A stretch of DNA of 64,000 bases from RGIG995 sp045603745 (GTDB lineage Bacteria > Bacillota > Clostridia > Oscillospirales > UBA644), in assembly GCA_045603745.1 (NCBI GenBank), contig JAZUMQ010000049.1, positions 1-64,000 on the forward strand. Direction: 5' to 3'. The translations under genes and the position numbers were made by a program. Each line of letters opens with the position of its first letter. The stretch's first letter is position 1. Positions 8,125 to 16,766 of this stretch are shown here, piece after piece. The notes below the pieces were generated by a model. It saw only the letters and a program-made list of their open reading frames with translations. It was not told the DNA's origin and searched no databases.

Positions 8125-9294
8125 ATGGAAGAACAAAAGTTTATCGCTCACCCCGACGAGTATTTTCCCCTTGGCGTTTTGGCTATGCCCGGAGCATTGG
8201 AGTTGAGCCAAAAAATCGACAAACACCTGACGAAATGGTATCATGATAAGTATCCTCACTACAAAGACGACCCCGAAATGCGGGATTCCATGCTGATGGA
8301 AGTAACTTGCCCTCGGTTCACCTCCGGTGACGGCAAAGCGGTTCTGAAAGAATCTGCCCGTGGATACGACCTGTTTATCATTTCCGATATGGGAAATTAT
8401 TCCTTGGAATACGAAATGTTCGGTCGGAAAGTTCCTATGTCTCCCGACGATCATTTCCAAGATCTGAAGCGCGCCATTCAAGCGATTTCCGGGAAGGCGT
8501 ACCGCATCTCCGTAATTATGCCCACCCTTTACGGCGGCCGTCAGCACAAACGCTCCACGAGAGAATCTTTGGACTGTGCAGTCGCGTTGCAGGAATTGGA
8601 AGCCATCGGCGTTAAAAACATCATCACCTTCGACGCCCACGACCCCCGGGTTCAAAATGCCACTCCCTTTATGGGATTTGACAACGTTATGCCCACGTAT
8701 CAGGTATTAAAAGCATTGTTGCGCAAATACAAGGATATGAATTTGGACAAGGAACATCTGATGGTCGTCTCCCCCGACGAAGGTGCAATGCAGAGAAACA
8801 TCTACTACGCCTCTGTCCTCGGCGTTGACTTAGGAATGTTCTACAAACGTCGCGATTATTCTACCGTCGTAAACGGAAGAAACCCCATCGTTGCTCATGA
8901 GTATCTGGGCAACTCCGTTGCGGACAAAGATATTCTGGTTGCCGATGATATTATTGCGTCCGGAGACTCCATGCTGGGTCTGGCTTACGAATTGAAGGAA
9001 AAGGGTGCAAAACGCATTTTCGTCACCGCTACGTACGGCCTGTTCACCGAAGGACTTGAAAAGTTCCAAAAGGCAGTGGACGACGGCGTAATCACCGGTG
9101 TTCTTTCGACCAACCTTACCTACCGCACTCCCGAACTTTTGGCAAAGGATTGGTTCACGGAAGTAGATTGTTCCAAATACATCGCCTACTATATTTTAGC
9201 GATGCATCAAAACCAGTCGGTTTCCAAACTGCTGGATCCCCACGTAAAAATCAAGACTCTGCTGGAAAAGTACAAGGCTGAACAGGGGAAATAA
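8125..9294 (+). CDS. prs: Ribose-phosphate pyrophosphokinase (long clostridial form)
   Basis: The 390-residue enzyme would make PRPP from ribose 5-phosphate and ATP for nucleotide, His and Trp synthesis. The PRPP loop is seen in ILVADDIIASGDSMLGLA, the ATP/ribose-5-P region in KRSTRESLDCAVALQELEA with a DAHDPR segment (typical Prs has DLHA), and the flexible-loop region in KRRDYSTVVNGR. It is about 75 residues longer than classical Prs, with an N-terminal extension and inserts, so a divergent paralogue is possible. I chose the ATG at 8125 (CGGAGA upstream) over an in-frame ATG at 8032. Confidence 0.83.
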   Translation: MEEQKFIAHPDEYFPLGVLAMPGALELSQKIDKHLTKWYHDKYPHYKDDPEMRDSMLMEVTCPRFTSGDGKAVLKESARGYDLFIISDMGNYSLEYEMFGRKVPMSPDDHFQDLKRAIQAISGKAYRISVIMPTLYGGRQHKRSTRESLDCAVALQELEAIGVKNIITFDAHDPRVQNATPFMGFDNVMPTYQVLKALLRKYKDMNLDKEHLMVVSPDEGAMQRNIYYASVLGVDLGMFYKRRDYSTVVNGRNPIVAHEYLGNSVADKDILVADDIIASGDSMLGLAYELKEKGAKRIFVTATYGLFTEGLEKFQKAVDDGVITGVLSTNLTYRTPELLAKDWFTEVDCSKYIAYYILAMHQNQSVSKLLDPHVKIKTLLEKYKAEQGK

Positions 9295-9305
9295 TTTCAC
9301 GATCC

Positions 9306-9340
9306 AAAAAACGGAGAGCCTTACGGTCTCTCCGTTTTTT
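9306..9340 (+). terminator. Intrinsic terminator after prs
   Basis: The near-perfect 13-bp stem AAAAAACGGAGAG/CTCTCCGTTTTTT (9306-9318, 9328-9340) ends in its own T-run. The next gene starts 23 nt later, so some read-through may feed it. Confidence 0.85.
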
Positions 9341-9363
9341 ATCAAATAAAAAGAGGATTTTGT

Positions 9364-9948
9364 ATGTTTCATTTCTTTGCTTTTATCGACCGTATGCGTT
9401 TTATCCGCCGTTGGGGACTGATGCGCAGTACGATCCCCGAAAATCTTACGGAACACGCCCATCAGACGGCAATGATTGCCCATGCGTTGGTTTTGATTGA
9501 AAACCGGCGGTTTGGCGCAGATCTGAATCCCGACCGCGCGGCGGTGTTGGCCCTGTATCACGATGCATCGGAGACTATTACGGGGGATCTTCCCACACCG
9601 GTCAAATACTACAACCGGGAAATTTTGGGCAGTTACCGGGCGGTGGAAGATTTTGCAAAGGACACGCTTTTGGAAAAATTGCCCAAATATTTACAAGAAG
9701 ATTATTCCGAAATTCTGAACGGAGAATTGGAACCGGAATGGGTCTACGTCAAGGCGGCAGATACTCTTTCTGCCTATATCAAATGTATTGCGGAACGGCA
9801 GGCCGGAAATCGGGAATTCATTTCGGCGGAACAGACGCTGCGAGAAAAACTGCAGTCCATTGACCTGCAAAGTCTTCGGGTATTTGAAGAGGAATTTTTG
9901 GGAAGTTTCGGAAAGACCCTGGACGAAATGACGGAGGAAAATCTATGA
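9364..9948 (+). CDS. yfbR: 5'-deoxynucleotidase, HD-domain (YfbR family)
   Basis: The 194-residue protein aligns end to end with E. coli YfbR, which dephosphorylates deoxyribonucleoside 5'-monophosphates. HD-domain ligands are seen as H in TEHAHQTAMIAH, the HD pair in YHDASETITGDLPTPVKY and a late Asp in VKAADTLSAYIKC. The start is the ATG following AAAGAGGATTTTGT. Its stop overlaps the next gene start in ATGA, so translation of the yfhO-like gene is probably coupled to it. Confidence 0.9.
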   Translation: MFHFFAFIDRMRFIRRWGLMRSTIPENLTEHAHQTAMIAHALVLIENRRFGADLNPDRAAVLALYHDASETITGDLPTPVKYYNREILGSYRAVEDFAKDTLLEKLPKYLQEDYSEILNGELEPEWVYVKAADTLSAYIKCIAERQAGNREFISAEQTLREKLQSIDLQSLRVFEEEFLGSFGKTLDEMTEENL

Positions 9949-12596
9949 GATCACCCCTGGAAAAACGGAAAGAAACACCCCTTTGGTTGTTTCTTGCTTT
10001 TCTGATTCCCATGGTGGGTATGTGGGTTGGCTTTGCCGCCTGCGGTGTACACCCCTTTGGGGATATGCAGATGCTTTATTCCGATCTGAGGGAACAGTAC
10101 TATCCTTTTTTGCAGGAATTCCAGGCGCGGTTGCAGAACGGAGAATCCATTCTGTGGAGTTGGAACGGCGGCATGGGGACGGATTACGGCTCGTTAATCG
10201 CCTATTATATCGCCTCTCCCATGAACCTGATCACAGTTTTCTTTCCTGCTGCAATGTTACGAGACGTAATGGCAGTCATGCTGACGGTAAAAATCGGTTG
10301 TGCGGGCTGGTTTTTTGCGTTGATGCTCAAAAAAATCTTTCACAAAAATAATTTTTCCATCACCTTTTTTGGGTGGTTATTTGCCTTTTGCAGTTTTATC
10401 ATGGGCTATTACTGGGACACCATCTGGATGGACACGGTGGCAGTTCTGCCTTTGGTCTTTTTAGGGCTTTATCAGTTGGTAACGGAGGGAAAATTCCGTC
10501 TGTACGTCCTTTCTCTTTTTTGGGCGGTGCTTTCCAACTATTATTTAGGCGCATTCGTTTGTTATTTCTGCGTTATTGCTTTTTTTGCCATCGCCGCAAT
10601 TCGGCAGATCTACGGAAAACCCTTTTTGGGGCGGTTGTTGCAATTTGCCGGATGTTCCCTGTTGGGGGGCGGATTGACGGCATTTTTGCTGTTGCACGCG
10701 GGATATGCGTTATCTTACACCGATTCCGCTGCCACGGGTGCCTTCAGTAAGATCGAATTCTACGATTCTTATCTGGAAGTCATCGGCAATATGCTTGCCT
10801 TCAATAAACCCACCGCCATGGAAGGGTTGCCAAATCTTTATTGCGGAATTCTGCCATTGCTCTTGTCGGTGGTGTTTTTGCGATCAAAAAAGATCCGGTT
10901 AGAGGACAAGCTGATTAACGTCTTCTTTTTGGCATTTTTTATTTTCAGTACCAATTGCAACGCCTTGGACTTTATCCTGCATGGATTCCGTTTTCCAAAT
11001 ATGTTACCTGCCCGATACAGTTTTTTGGTCTGCTTTGTGATGCTGATCATCGGATACCGAGGATTTTTACTTCTCAAAAAATTATCATTGAACGATATTT
11101 TTGGCATGGCGGCGTTGTCGGTAGTAATGATCGGTCTTTCCTGCTTCTCTTTGGGAACTGAAAAGTTGCTTGGCAACATTGTTCTGGTAGCATCGTATCT
11201 CTTGTTCTTCTTCCTGTACGAACGAAAATATTTGAAAAAAGTGGCGTTTTCCGTATTTCTTTGCCTTTTGATCACGGCGGAAATGGTGTCGAGCCTCGTA
11301 TTGAGCATGGACACCGTGGGGAAAACCAAATATTCCTCTTACCCCTATCGGCACGAAGTAATTACCGACACGTTTGAACGACTCGAATCCATGGACGATT
11401 CGTTCTGGCGTGGGGAAATGACCTGTCGGTATTATCTGAACGACGGCGTAATGTATCGGTACCGTGGAGTGGGACAGTTTTCCTCCACCGCCAACCGAAA
11501 GGTGCGGGATCTGTTGTCCAATATGGCCTTTACCACCGGTGCAAACAGTTATTATTACAACTTTTCCTCTCCGGTCAACAATTCTCTTTTGGGATTAAAA
11601 TACTTGGTTTCCCGAAGCGGAGAATTGATGGACGGAACCAAGACGGAAAAGGTCTTTTCGGAAAACGAATTGGACGTATATCGCAACACCGCCTTTTTGG
11701 GTGCAGGATTCATGACCGAGCCGGAATTGCTGAATATGGAATTTACCAACAGTCCGTTCCAGGTTCAGAACCGTTTGTTCCAGCATTTGACCGGCTCGCA
11801 AGACAGTATCTTTTTCAGCCGGCAGGAAGATTCCTACGAAAGCTTTAATTTTGAATCCATTGAAAAAACCGGTTCCGGAACTTACCAATACACCTCAAAC
11901 GATAACGACGGAACGTTGGACATTACGTTTACCGCCGCATCTACGGGAACTTATTATGCCTATATGCGGATCGGAGGCGGGGGCGACATCACCGTCACTA
12001 CGGAATCGGGCAAGACCTATTCTCACCCGGTGGCGTCTCTTCGGTATATTGCGCCGATCTGTGAAGTAGAAGCCGGAGAAACCTTTACCGTCTCCATCGA
12101 ACCGGATCGCAACAAAGAAAACAAGATTATCAGTTTTTATTGTTATTATTTTAATGAAGAAAACTTTGATGCAGGTTGGAAAAATCTGACCGATGAAGTA
12201 TGGGACGTGTCCGACTATTCCGACACCCATCTGAAGGGGGATATTACCGTCCAAGAAGACGGTTTATTCTGCACGGTCGTACCTTACACCGACGGCTGGA
12301 AACTGTATGTGGACGGAGTGGAAACAGAAAAAATGGCGGTGCTGGACGGTGCGTATATCGGTGCCAATCTGACGGAGGGAACTCACACGGTGGAACTGCG
12401 GTACGAACCGGAATGGTTCTGGCCGGGAATCGGCATTTCCGCAGTATGTCTGATTATTTTCGTGGTCCTTGCCATCGTCTTTCCCAAAGGATTTAAAACC
12501 TTCCAAGAAACCGTAACGATAAAACCTGCAAAAACTGAAGAAGGGGAAGAAAAAGCCCCGGAATTGCCAAAAAAGGAGACCGAAACCGATGAGTAA
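9945..12596 (+). CDS. YfhO-family polytopic membrane protein
   Basis: The 883-residue protein has about a dozen hydrophobic segments in residues 1-470, a large extracytoplasmic region of beta character (about 480-820) and one last helix near 830-850 before a charged tail. The N-terminal FGDMQMLYSDLREQYYPFLQEF and the SWNGGMGTDYG region are typical of YfhO, a GT-C-fold family linked in Bacillus and Lactobacillales to glycosylation of lipoteichoic acid or other wall polymers. Sugar-transfer activity here is inferred. It overlaps yfbR by 4 nt and fumC by 8 nt. Confidence 0.85.
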   Translation: MRSPLEKRKETPLWLFLAFLIPMVGMWVGFAACGVHPFGDMQMLYSDLREQYYPFLQEFQARLQNGESILWSWNGGMGTDYGSLIAYYIASPMNLITVFFPAAMLRDVMAVMLTVKIGCAGWFFALMLKKIFHKNNFSITFFGWLFAFCSFIMGYYWDTIWMDTVAVLPLVFLGLYQLVTEGKFRLYVLSLFWAVLSNYYLGAFVCYFCVIAFFAIAAIRQIYGKPFLGRLLQFAGCSLLGGGLTAFLLLHAGYALSYTDSAATGAFSKIEFYDSYLEVIGNMLAFNKPTAMEGLPNLYCGILPLLLSVVFLRSKKIRLEDKLINVFFLAFFIFSTNCNALDFILHGFRFPNMLPARYSFLVCFVMLIIGYRGFLLLKKLSLNDIFGMAALSVVMIGLSCFSLGTEKLLGNIVLVASYLLFFFLYERKYLKKVAFSVFLCLLITAEMVSSLVLSMDTVGKTKYSSYPYRHEVITDTFERLESMDDSFWRGEMTCRYYLNDGVMYRYRGVGQFSSTANRKVRDLLSNMAFTTGANSYYYNFSSPVNNSLLGLKYLVSRSGELMDGTKTEKVFSENELDVYRNTAFLGAGFMTEPELLNMEFTNSPFQVQNRLFQHLTGSQDSIFFSRQEDSYESFNFESIEKTGSGTYQYTSNDNDGTLDITFTAASTGTYYAYMRIGGGGDITVTTESGKTYSHPVASLRYIAPICEVEAGETFTVSIEPDRNKENKIISFYCYYFNEENFDAGWKNLTDEVWDVSDYSDTHLKGDITVQEDGLFCTVVPYTDGWKLYVDGVETEKMAVLDGAYIGANLTEGTHTVELRYEPEWFWPGIGISAVCLIIFVVLAIVFPKGFKTFQETVTIKPAKTEEGEEKAPELPKKETETDE

Positions 12597-13956
12597 TTAT
12601 CGCATCGAGCACGACACCATGGGAGAGGTTAAAGTGCCCTCGGATAAACTTTGGGGGGCGCAAACCCAACGAAGCCTTGAAAACTTTCCCATCGGCAAAG
12701 AAAAAATGCCTTTGGATATAATTCGTGCCTTCGGTATTCTGAAACTTGCGGCGGCAAATGCCAATTTTCGATTAGGGAAATTGAGCGGAGAAAAACGAAA
12801 TCTGATAGAAGAAGCCTGTCAACAGATCATTGGGGGAAATCTGGACGAAGAATTCCCTCTGTCCGTATGGCAGACCGGAAGCGGAACCCAGAGCAATATG
12901 AATGCAAACGAAGTCATTGCAGGATTTTGCAACCGCACTGCCGGAACATTTTCGATCCACCCCAATGACGATGCAAACATGTCCCAATCTTCCAACGACA
13001 CCTTCCCCACCGCTATGCACATTGCGGCAGTATTGGGAATTGAAAATGCCCTTCTCCCCTCTTTAGAAAAGCTGATCATCACGCTGAAAGAAAAAGAAGC
13101 GGAACACGAGGGAATTCTAAAAAGCGGGCGAACCCATCTGATGGACGCCACACCCATTGCCTTTTCGCAGGAAATTTCCGGCTGGAGAAGTATGCTTGAG
13201 CATGATGCGGAGATGATCCGCACCTCTATTAAACCCTTGCGGGAACTGGCATTGGGCGGAACTGCGGTAGGAACCGGGATCAACGCCCCGAAAGAATTCG
13301 GGAAATTTGCGGCGGAAGAAATTACGAAACTGACCGGAACCGAATTTATCACGGCGGAAAATAAATTTCACAGTCTGACGTCGAAAGACGCTTTGGTCTT
13401 TTCCCACGGTGCGTTCAAAGCGCTTGCCGCCGATTTAATGAAGATTGCAAACGATATTCGCTGGTTGGCATCGGGGCCCCGATGCGGACTTGGAGAAATC
13501 AAAATCCCCGAAAACGAACCCGGATCCTCCATTATGCCCGGAAAAGTAAATCCCACCCAATGCGAAGCGATGACCATGGTAGCGGTGCAGGTAATGGCAA
13601 ACGACGTTGCCGTGGGCATGGCAGCAAGCCAAGGAAACTTTCAGTTGAACGTATTTATGCCGGTATTGATCCATAATTATTTACAATCCCTGACCTTGTT
13701 GGCTGAGGGAATGGAATCATTTCGACTGCGGTGTATCTGCGGGATCAAAGCAAAGTTGGAAGCAATGCAAGAAAACCTTGACCGTTCCCTGATGCTTGCA
13801 ACGGCGTTAAATCCCCATATTGGCTATGAAAATGCCGCAAAAGTAGTAAAAAAAGCTTATAGCGAAAATATCACCCTGAAAGAGGCGGCGGCACAGCTGG
13901 GATTGATGGACGAAAAAACGTTTGAACAGCAGATTCGTCCGGAAGATATGGTATAA
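12589..13956 (+). CDS. fumC: Fumarate hydratase, class II
   Basis: The 455-residue enzyme hydrates fumarate to L-malate without an iron-sulfur cluster. The family signature GSSIMPGKVNP is at about residues 306-316 and contains the catalytic serine loop. SGTQSNMNANEV and the HPNDDANMSQSSNDTFPTAM block supply substrate-binding residues, and TGRTHL-type catalysis is seen in SGRTHLMDATPI. Length matches FumC. The start overlaps the yfhO-like gene by 8 nt (ATGAGTAA). No other TCA-cycle gene lies nearby, so a role in reductive or anaplerotic C4 metabolism is likely. Confidence 0.95.
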   Translation: MSNYRIEHDTMGEVKVPSDKLWGAQTQRSLENFPIGKEKMPLDIIRAFGILKLAAANANFRLGKLSGEKRNLIEEACQQIIGGNLDEEFPLSVWQTGSGTQSNMNANEVIAGFCNRTAGTFSIHPNDDANMSQSSNDTFPTAMHIAAVLGIENALLPSLEKLIITLKEKEAEHEGILKSGRTHLMDATPIAFSQEISGWRSMLEHDAEMIRTSIKPLRELALGGTAVGTGINAPKEFGKFAAEEITKLTGTEFITAENKFHSLTSKDALVFSHGAFKALAADLMKIANDIRWLASGPRCGLGEIKIPENEPGSSIMPGKVNPTQCEAMTMVAVQVMANDVAVGMAASQGNFQLNVFMPVLIHNYLQSLTLLAEGMESFRLRCICGIKAKLEAMQENLDRSLMLATALNPHIGYENAAKVVKKAYSENITLKEAAAQLGLMDEKTFEQQIRPEDMV

Positions 13957-13962
13957 CGAAAG

Positions 13963-13998
13963 AGAGTAATCTATTTACGGATAGATTACTCTTTTTTT
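13963..13998 (+). terminator. Intrinsic terminator of the yfbR-yfhO-fumC unit
   Basis: The perfect 12-bp stem AGAGTAATCTAT/ATAGATTACTCT (13963-13974, 13981-13992) is followed by TTTTTT. Confidence 0.92.
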
Positions 13999-14053
13999 GT
14001 CGCAATTCTGTAACAGTTGAGTGATATACTGTAATTGAATATATCATCTTAAT

Positions 14054-14070
14054 AAAATCTTAAAGATTTT
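14054..14070. promoter_or_regulatory. Perfect inverted repeat upstream of the response-regulator gene
   Basis: AAAATCTT-A-AAGATTTT is a perfect 8-bp palindrome 53 nt before the regulator start. TTAA occurs in it and again 10 nt upstream, giving a one-turn direct repeat of the kind OmpR-type regulators bind. A TATACT -10 box is at 14099-14104. Autoregulation is inferred. Confidence 0.5.
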
Positions 14071-14122
14071 GCTACTTTCTTTTTAAAGAGATTTTTGTTA
14101 TACTGTCTTTGGAGGAAACGAT

Positions 14123-14815
14123 ATGAGCCGAATTTTAATTTGTGATGATGAAAAAGATATCGTATCTGCTCTGAAGATTTATCTGACGGCAGAGGGGTTT
14201 GAAACGGTAGAAGCTTATTCCGGAAACGAAGCCTTAGAAAAAATAAACCAAACCAAAGTGGATTTGGTGCTGATGGACGTGATGATGCCGGGGTTGAACG
14301 GACTTTCCGCTACGGTAAAATTACGGGAAACGTCCAACGTGCCGGTCATATTGTTGACGGCGAAAAGCGAAGATACGGACAAGGTATTGGGATTGAACTT
14401 GGGGGCAGACGATTATATTACAAAGCCCTTTAATCCCGTAGAACTGATTGCTCGGGTTCGCTCTCACCTGCGACGGTATACCGTGTTGGGAAGTACAATA
14501 GAACAGAAAGACGCCTATATTTGCGGCGGCATCGAACTGAACGACCGGACAAAAGAAGTTTCGGTTGACGGGAAAGAGGTTTCTCTTACCCCCACCGAAT
14601 ACGATATTTTAAAGTTGTTTTTGCAAAATCCGGGAAAGGTCATGTCCCCGAAAGAAATTTACCGGCAGGTGTGGAACAACGATCCCTTTGGGGCGGAATC
14701 CACCGTTGCGGTACATATTCGCCATCTTCGGGAGAAGATCGAAATTAACCCTGCGGAACCCCGCTATCTGAAAGTAGTATGGGCACAGGGGTACAAATTG
14801 GAACGGGGGAAATAA
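14123..14815 (+). CDS. OmpR/PhoB-family response regulator
   Basis: The 230-residue regulator has a receiver domain (1-120) with acidic pocket DDEKD, phospho-acceptor Asp in LVLMDVMMPGL (about residue 52), LLTAK and the KPF lysine. A winged-helix DNA-binding domain follows (about 130-228), with TPTEYDILKLFLQNPG and the recognition helix region STVAVHIRHLREK. It starts after TTGGAGGAAACG and ends one base before the kinase gene. It likely controls the transporter encoded two genes downstream. Confidence 0.93.
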   Translation: MSRILICDDEKDIVSALKIYLTAEGFETVEAYSGNEALEKINQTKVDLVLMDVMMPGLNGLSATVKLRETSNVPVILLTAKSEDTDKVLGLNLGADDYITKPFNPVELIARVRSHLRRYTVLGSTIEQKDAYICGGIELNDRTKEVSVDGKEVSLTPTEYDILKLFLQNPGKVMSPKEIYRQVWNNDPFGAESTVAVHIRHLREKIEINPAEPRYLKVVWAQGYKLERGK

Positions 14816-14816
14816 T

Positions 14817-16766
14817 ATGAAAACCTTTGCCAGGTCGATTCCCTTCAAGGCTCTGATTTTTCTTTTGACGGCGGTATTTTTGCTGATTTCCGTCGTCGGA
14901 GGCATTTTCACGGTGGTGCTGGAAATATATGAATTTTATGATTATTCTAAAGTCGAATTAAAGGAAGAATTACTGTCCCGAAAAATTTCAGAAGAATGCT
15001 TTACGGCATTTCGCGGTGCTTATTATCATCATGCAGTAGCCATTGACCCGAATTTTCGCTATACCGTATGGGACAGAGAGGGAAACTGGGTTGCAAAAAC
15101 CGAAGAAGACCGAATCGAATACACCCGTACCTATTACTATTACGAATGGTCTGAATCCGGATATAACAGTCTGGGAGAATATTATTCTTATTACGATTCC
15201 ACGTTTACGGAAGACGCAAATTACAATAGAAAAGAGCCTCTTTATACTGTCACGGGTGGATACGTTTCCGAAAACCGCGTGGCGTCCGGAGACCTATATT
15301 GGCTGGAACTTGGAATTGACATCTTATACGGATTTCGCTGGATTTTACCGATAACGACGGTTGGAGCATTGACGTTGACCGTTGCAGGAATGATTTTTCT
15401 CTGTTGCGTTGCAGGGAGAAAGCCCCATCAGGAAGAACCGGTTCTTACGGGATTGAACAAACTGCCCTTTGATTTACTCCTTGCTTTGGTGGGCGCGTCC
15501 GGATTCGGTATCGTTTTGTTGGGCTGGATCATTCTGGAAAGCAACCGAATCTCCCTCTATCTTTTCTGTCTGCCCCTTCTTGGCTTAATTATCTGTGCAT
15601 TGATCCTGCTTTTGATCACGTCCTTTTCCGCCAAAATCAAGGTGGGCGGAATTTTGAAAACGACCGTAATCGGGTATCTTTTTCTCCTTTTGCTTCGAGG
15701 ATTAAAGTGGGGGTGGAAATCTCTGAAAGGGCTGATCCGTAAAATTCCTACCGTACCGACGGTGGCGTCTGTTGCCGGATTTATTGCCGTCTGCAACATT
15801 CTTTTGGGGATTCTGACACAAGAGGCTTTGGCGTTTTTGTTACTGACGACGGAATCGGTTTTGGGATTTTTCCTTGCCGTAGCGGTGGCTTTGGGTTTCT
15901 CCTCGGTAGAAAGACACGGAAAAGCCATTGCCGAAGGAGATTTGAGCCATAAAATGGACACCAAATTTTTGGCAGGTCCGTTAAAAAATCACGCGGAAAA
16001 TCTGAATCGCATTGAAGACGGATTGAACGCCGCCGTCAACGATCGGATCAAAAGCGAACGCATGAAGACCGAATTGATCACAAACGTATCTCACGATATT
16101 AAAACGCCTCTGACGTCCATAATCAATTACGTGGATCTTCTGTCCAAAGAAACGGAAATGAACGATACTACCACCGAATATCTTCGGGTATTACAACGGC
16201 AATCGGCACGGCTGAAAAAGTTGACCGATGATATTGTGGAAGCCTCGAAAGCATCTTCCGGGGTGCTTGTGATTGACCCTGCGCCTTGTAATCTGGGGGT
16301 CTTGTTGGAACAGACCGCCGGAGAATACGAAGAAAAGATGCAGGAGTGCGGGCTTACGGTACTTCTTTCAAAACCGGAGCAGGAAGTAACGGTTTTGGCC
16401 GACGGAAAACGTCTTTGGAGAGTCTTTGAAAACCTGATGAACAACATCTGTAAATACGCGTTATCCGGAACGAGAGTTTATTTAACGGTCACCCAAAACG
16501 AAAAGGACGCCGTTATCACCTTCCGGAACATCTCCAAAGATCCTTTGAATATTCCGGCGGAAGAATTAACCGAACGGTTCGTTCGAGGAGACGCTTCCCG
16601 CCACAGCGAAGGAAGTGGCTTGGGGCTTGCTATTGCTCGGAGTTTGGTGGAATTACAAGGAGGAACCTTTGAAATTTCCATTGATGCGGATTTATTCAAA
16701 GTAACGATTACGTTTCCCATTTTAAATAACGGTAAAGGAGAAGACGATCATGCTTCAGACCATTGA
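14817..16766 (+). CDS. Membrane sensor histidine kinase
   Basis: The 649-residue kinase has one N-terminal membrane helix (about 12-35) and a Tyr-rich extracytoplasmic segment of about 140 residues (TYYYYEWSESGY). About five or six further helices (about 178-365) come next, a HAMP-like stretch, the phospho-acceptor His in NVSHDIKTPLTS (about residue 424), N-box ENLMNNICKYA and G-box GSGLGLAIARSL. The many-helix membrane part is larger than in BceS-type kinases. It overlaps the ABC gene by 17 nt, supporting one operon. The ligand is unknown; sensing of wall stress or peptide antibiotics fits the context. Confidence 0.88.
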   Translation: MKTFARSIPFKALIFLLTAVFLLISVVGGIFTVVLEIYEFYDYSKVELKEELLSRKISEECFTAFRGAYYHHAVAIDPNFRYTVWDREGNWVAKTEEDRIEYTRTYYYYEWSESGYNSLGEYYSYYDSTFTEDANYNRKEPLYTVTGGYVSENRVASGDLYWLELGIDILYGFRWILPITTVGALTLTVAGMIFLCCVAGRKPHQEEPVLTGLNKLPFDLLLALVGASGFGIVLLGWIILESNRISLYLFCLPLLGLIICALILLLITSFSAKIKVGGILKTTVIGYLFLLLLRGLKWGWKSLKGLIRKIPTVPTVASVAGFIAVCNILLGILTQEALAFLLLTTESVLGFFLAVAVALGFSSVERHGKAIAEGDLSHKMDTKFLAGPLKNHAENLNRIEDGLNAAVNDRIKSERMKTELITNVSHDIKTPLTSIINYVDLLSKETEMNDTTTEYLRVLQRQSARLKKLTDDIVEASKASSGVLVIDPAPCNLGVLLEQTAGEYEEKMQECGLTVLLSKPEQEVTVLADGKRLWRVFENLMNNICKYALSGTRVYLTVTQNEKDAVITFRNISKDPLNIPAEELTERFVRGDASRHSEGSGLGLAIARSLVELQGGTFEISIDADLFKVTITFPILNNGKGEDDHASDH

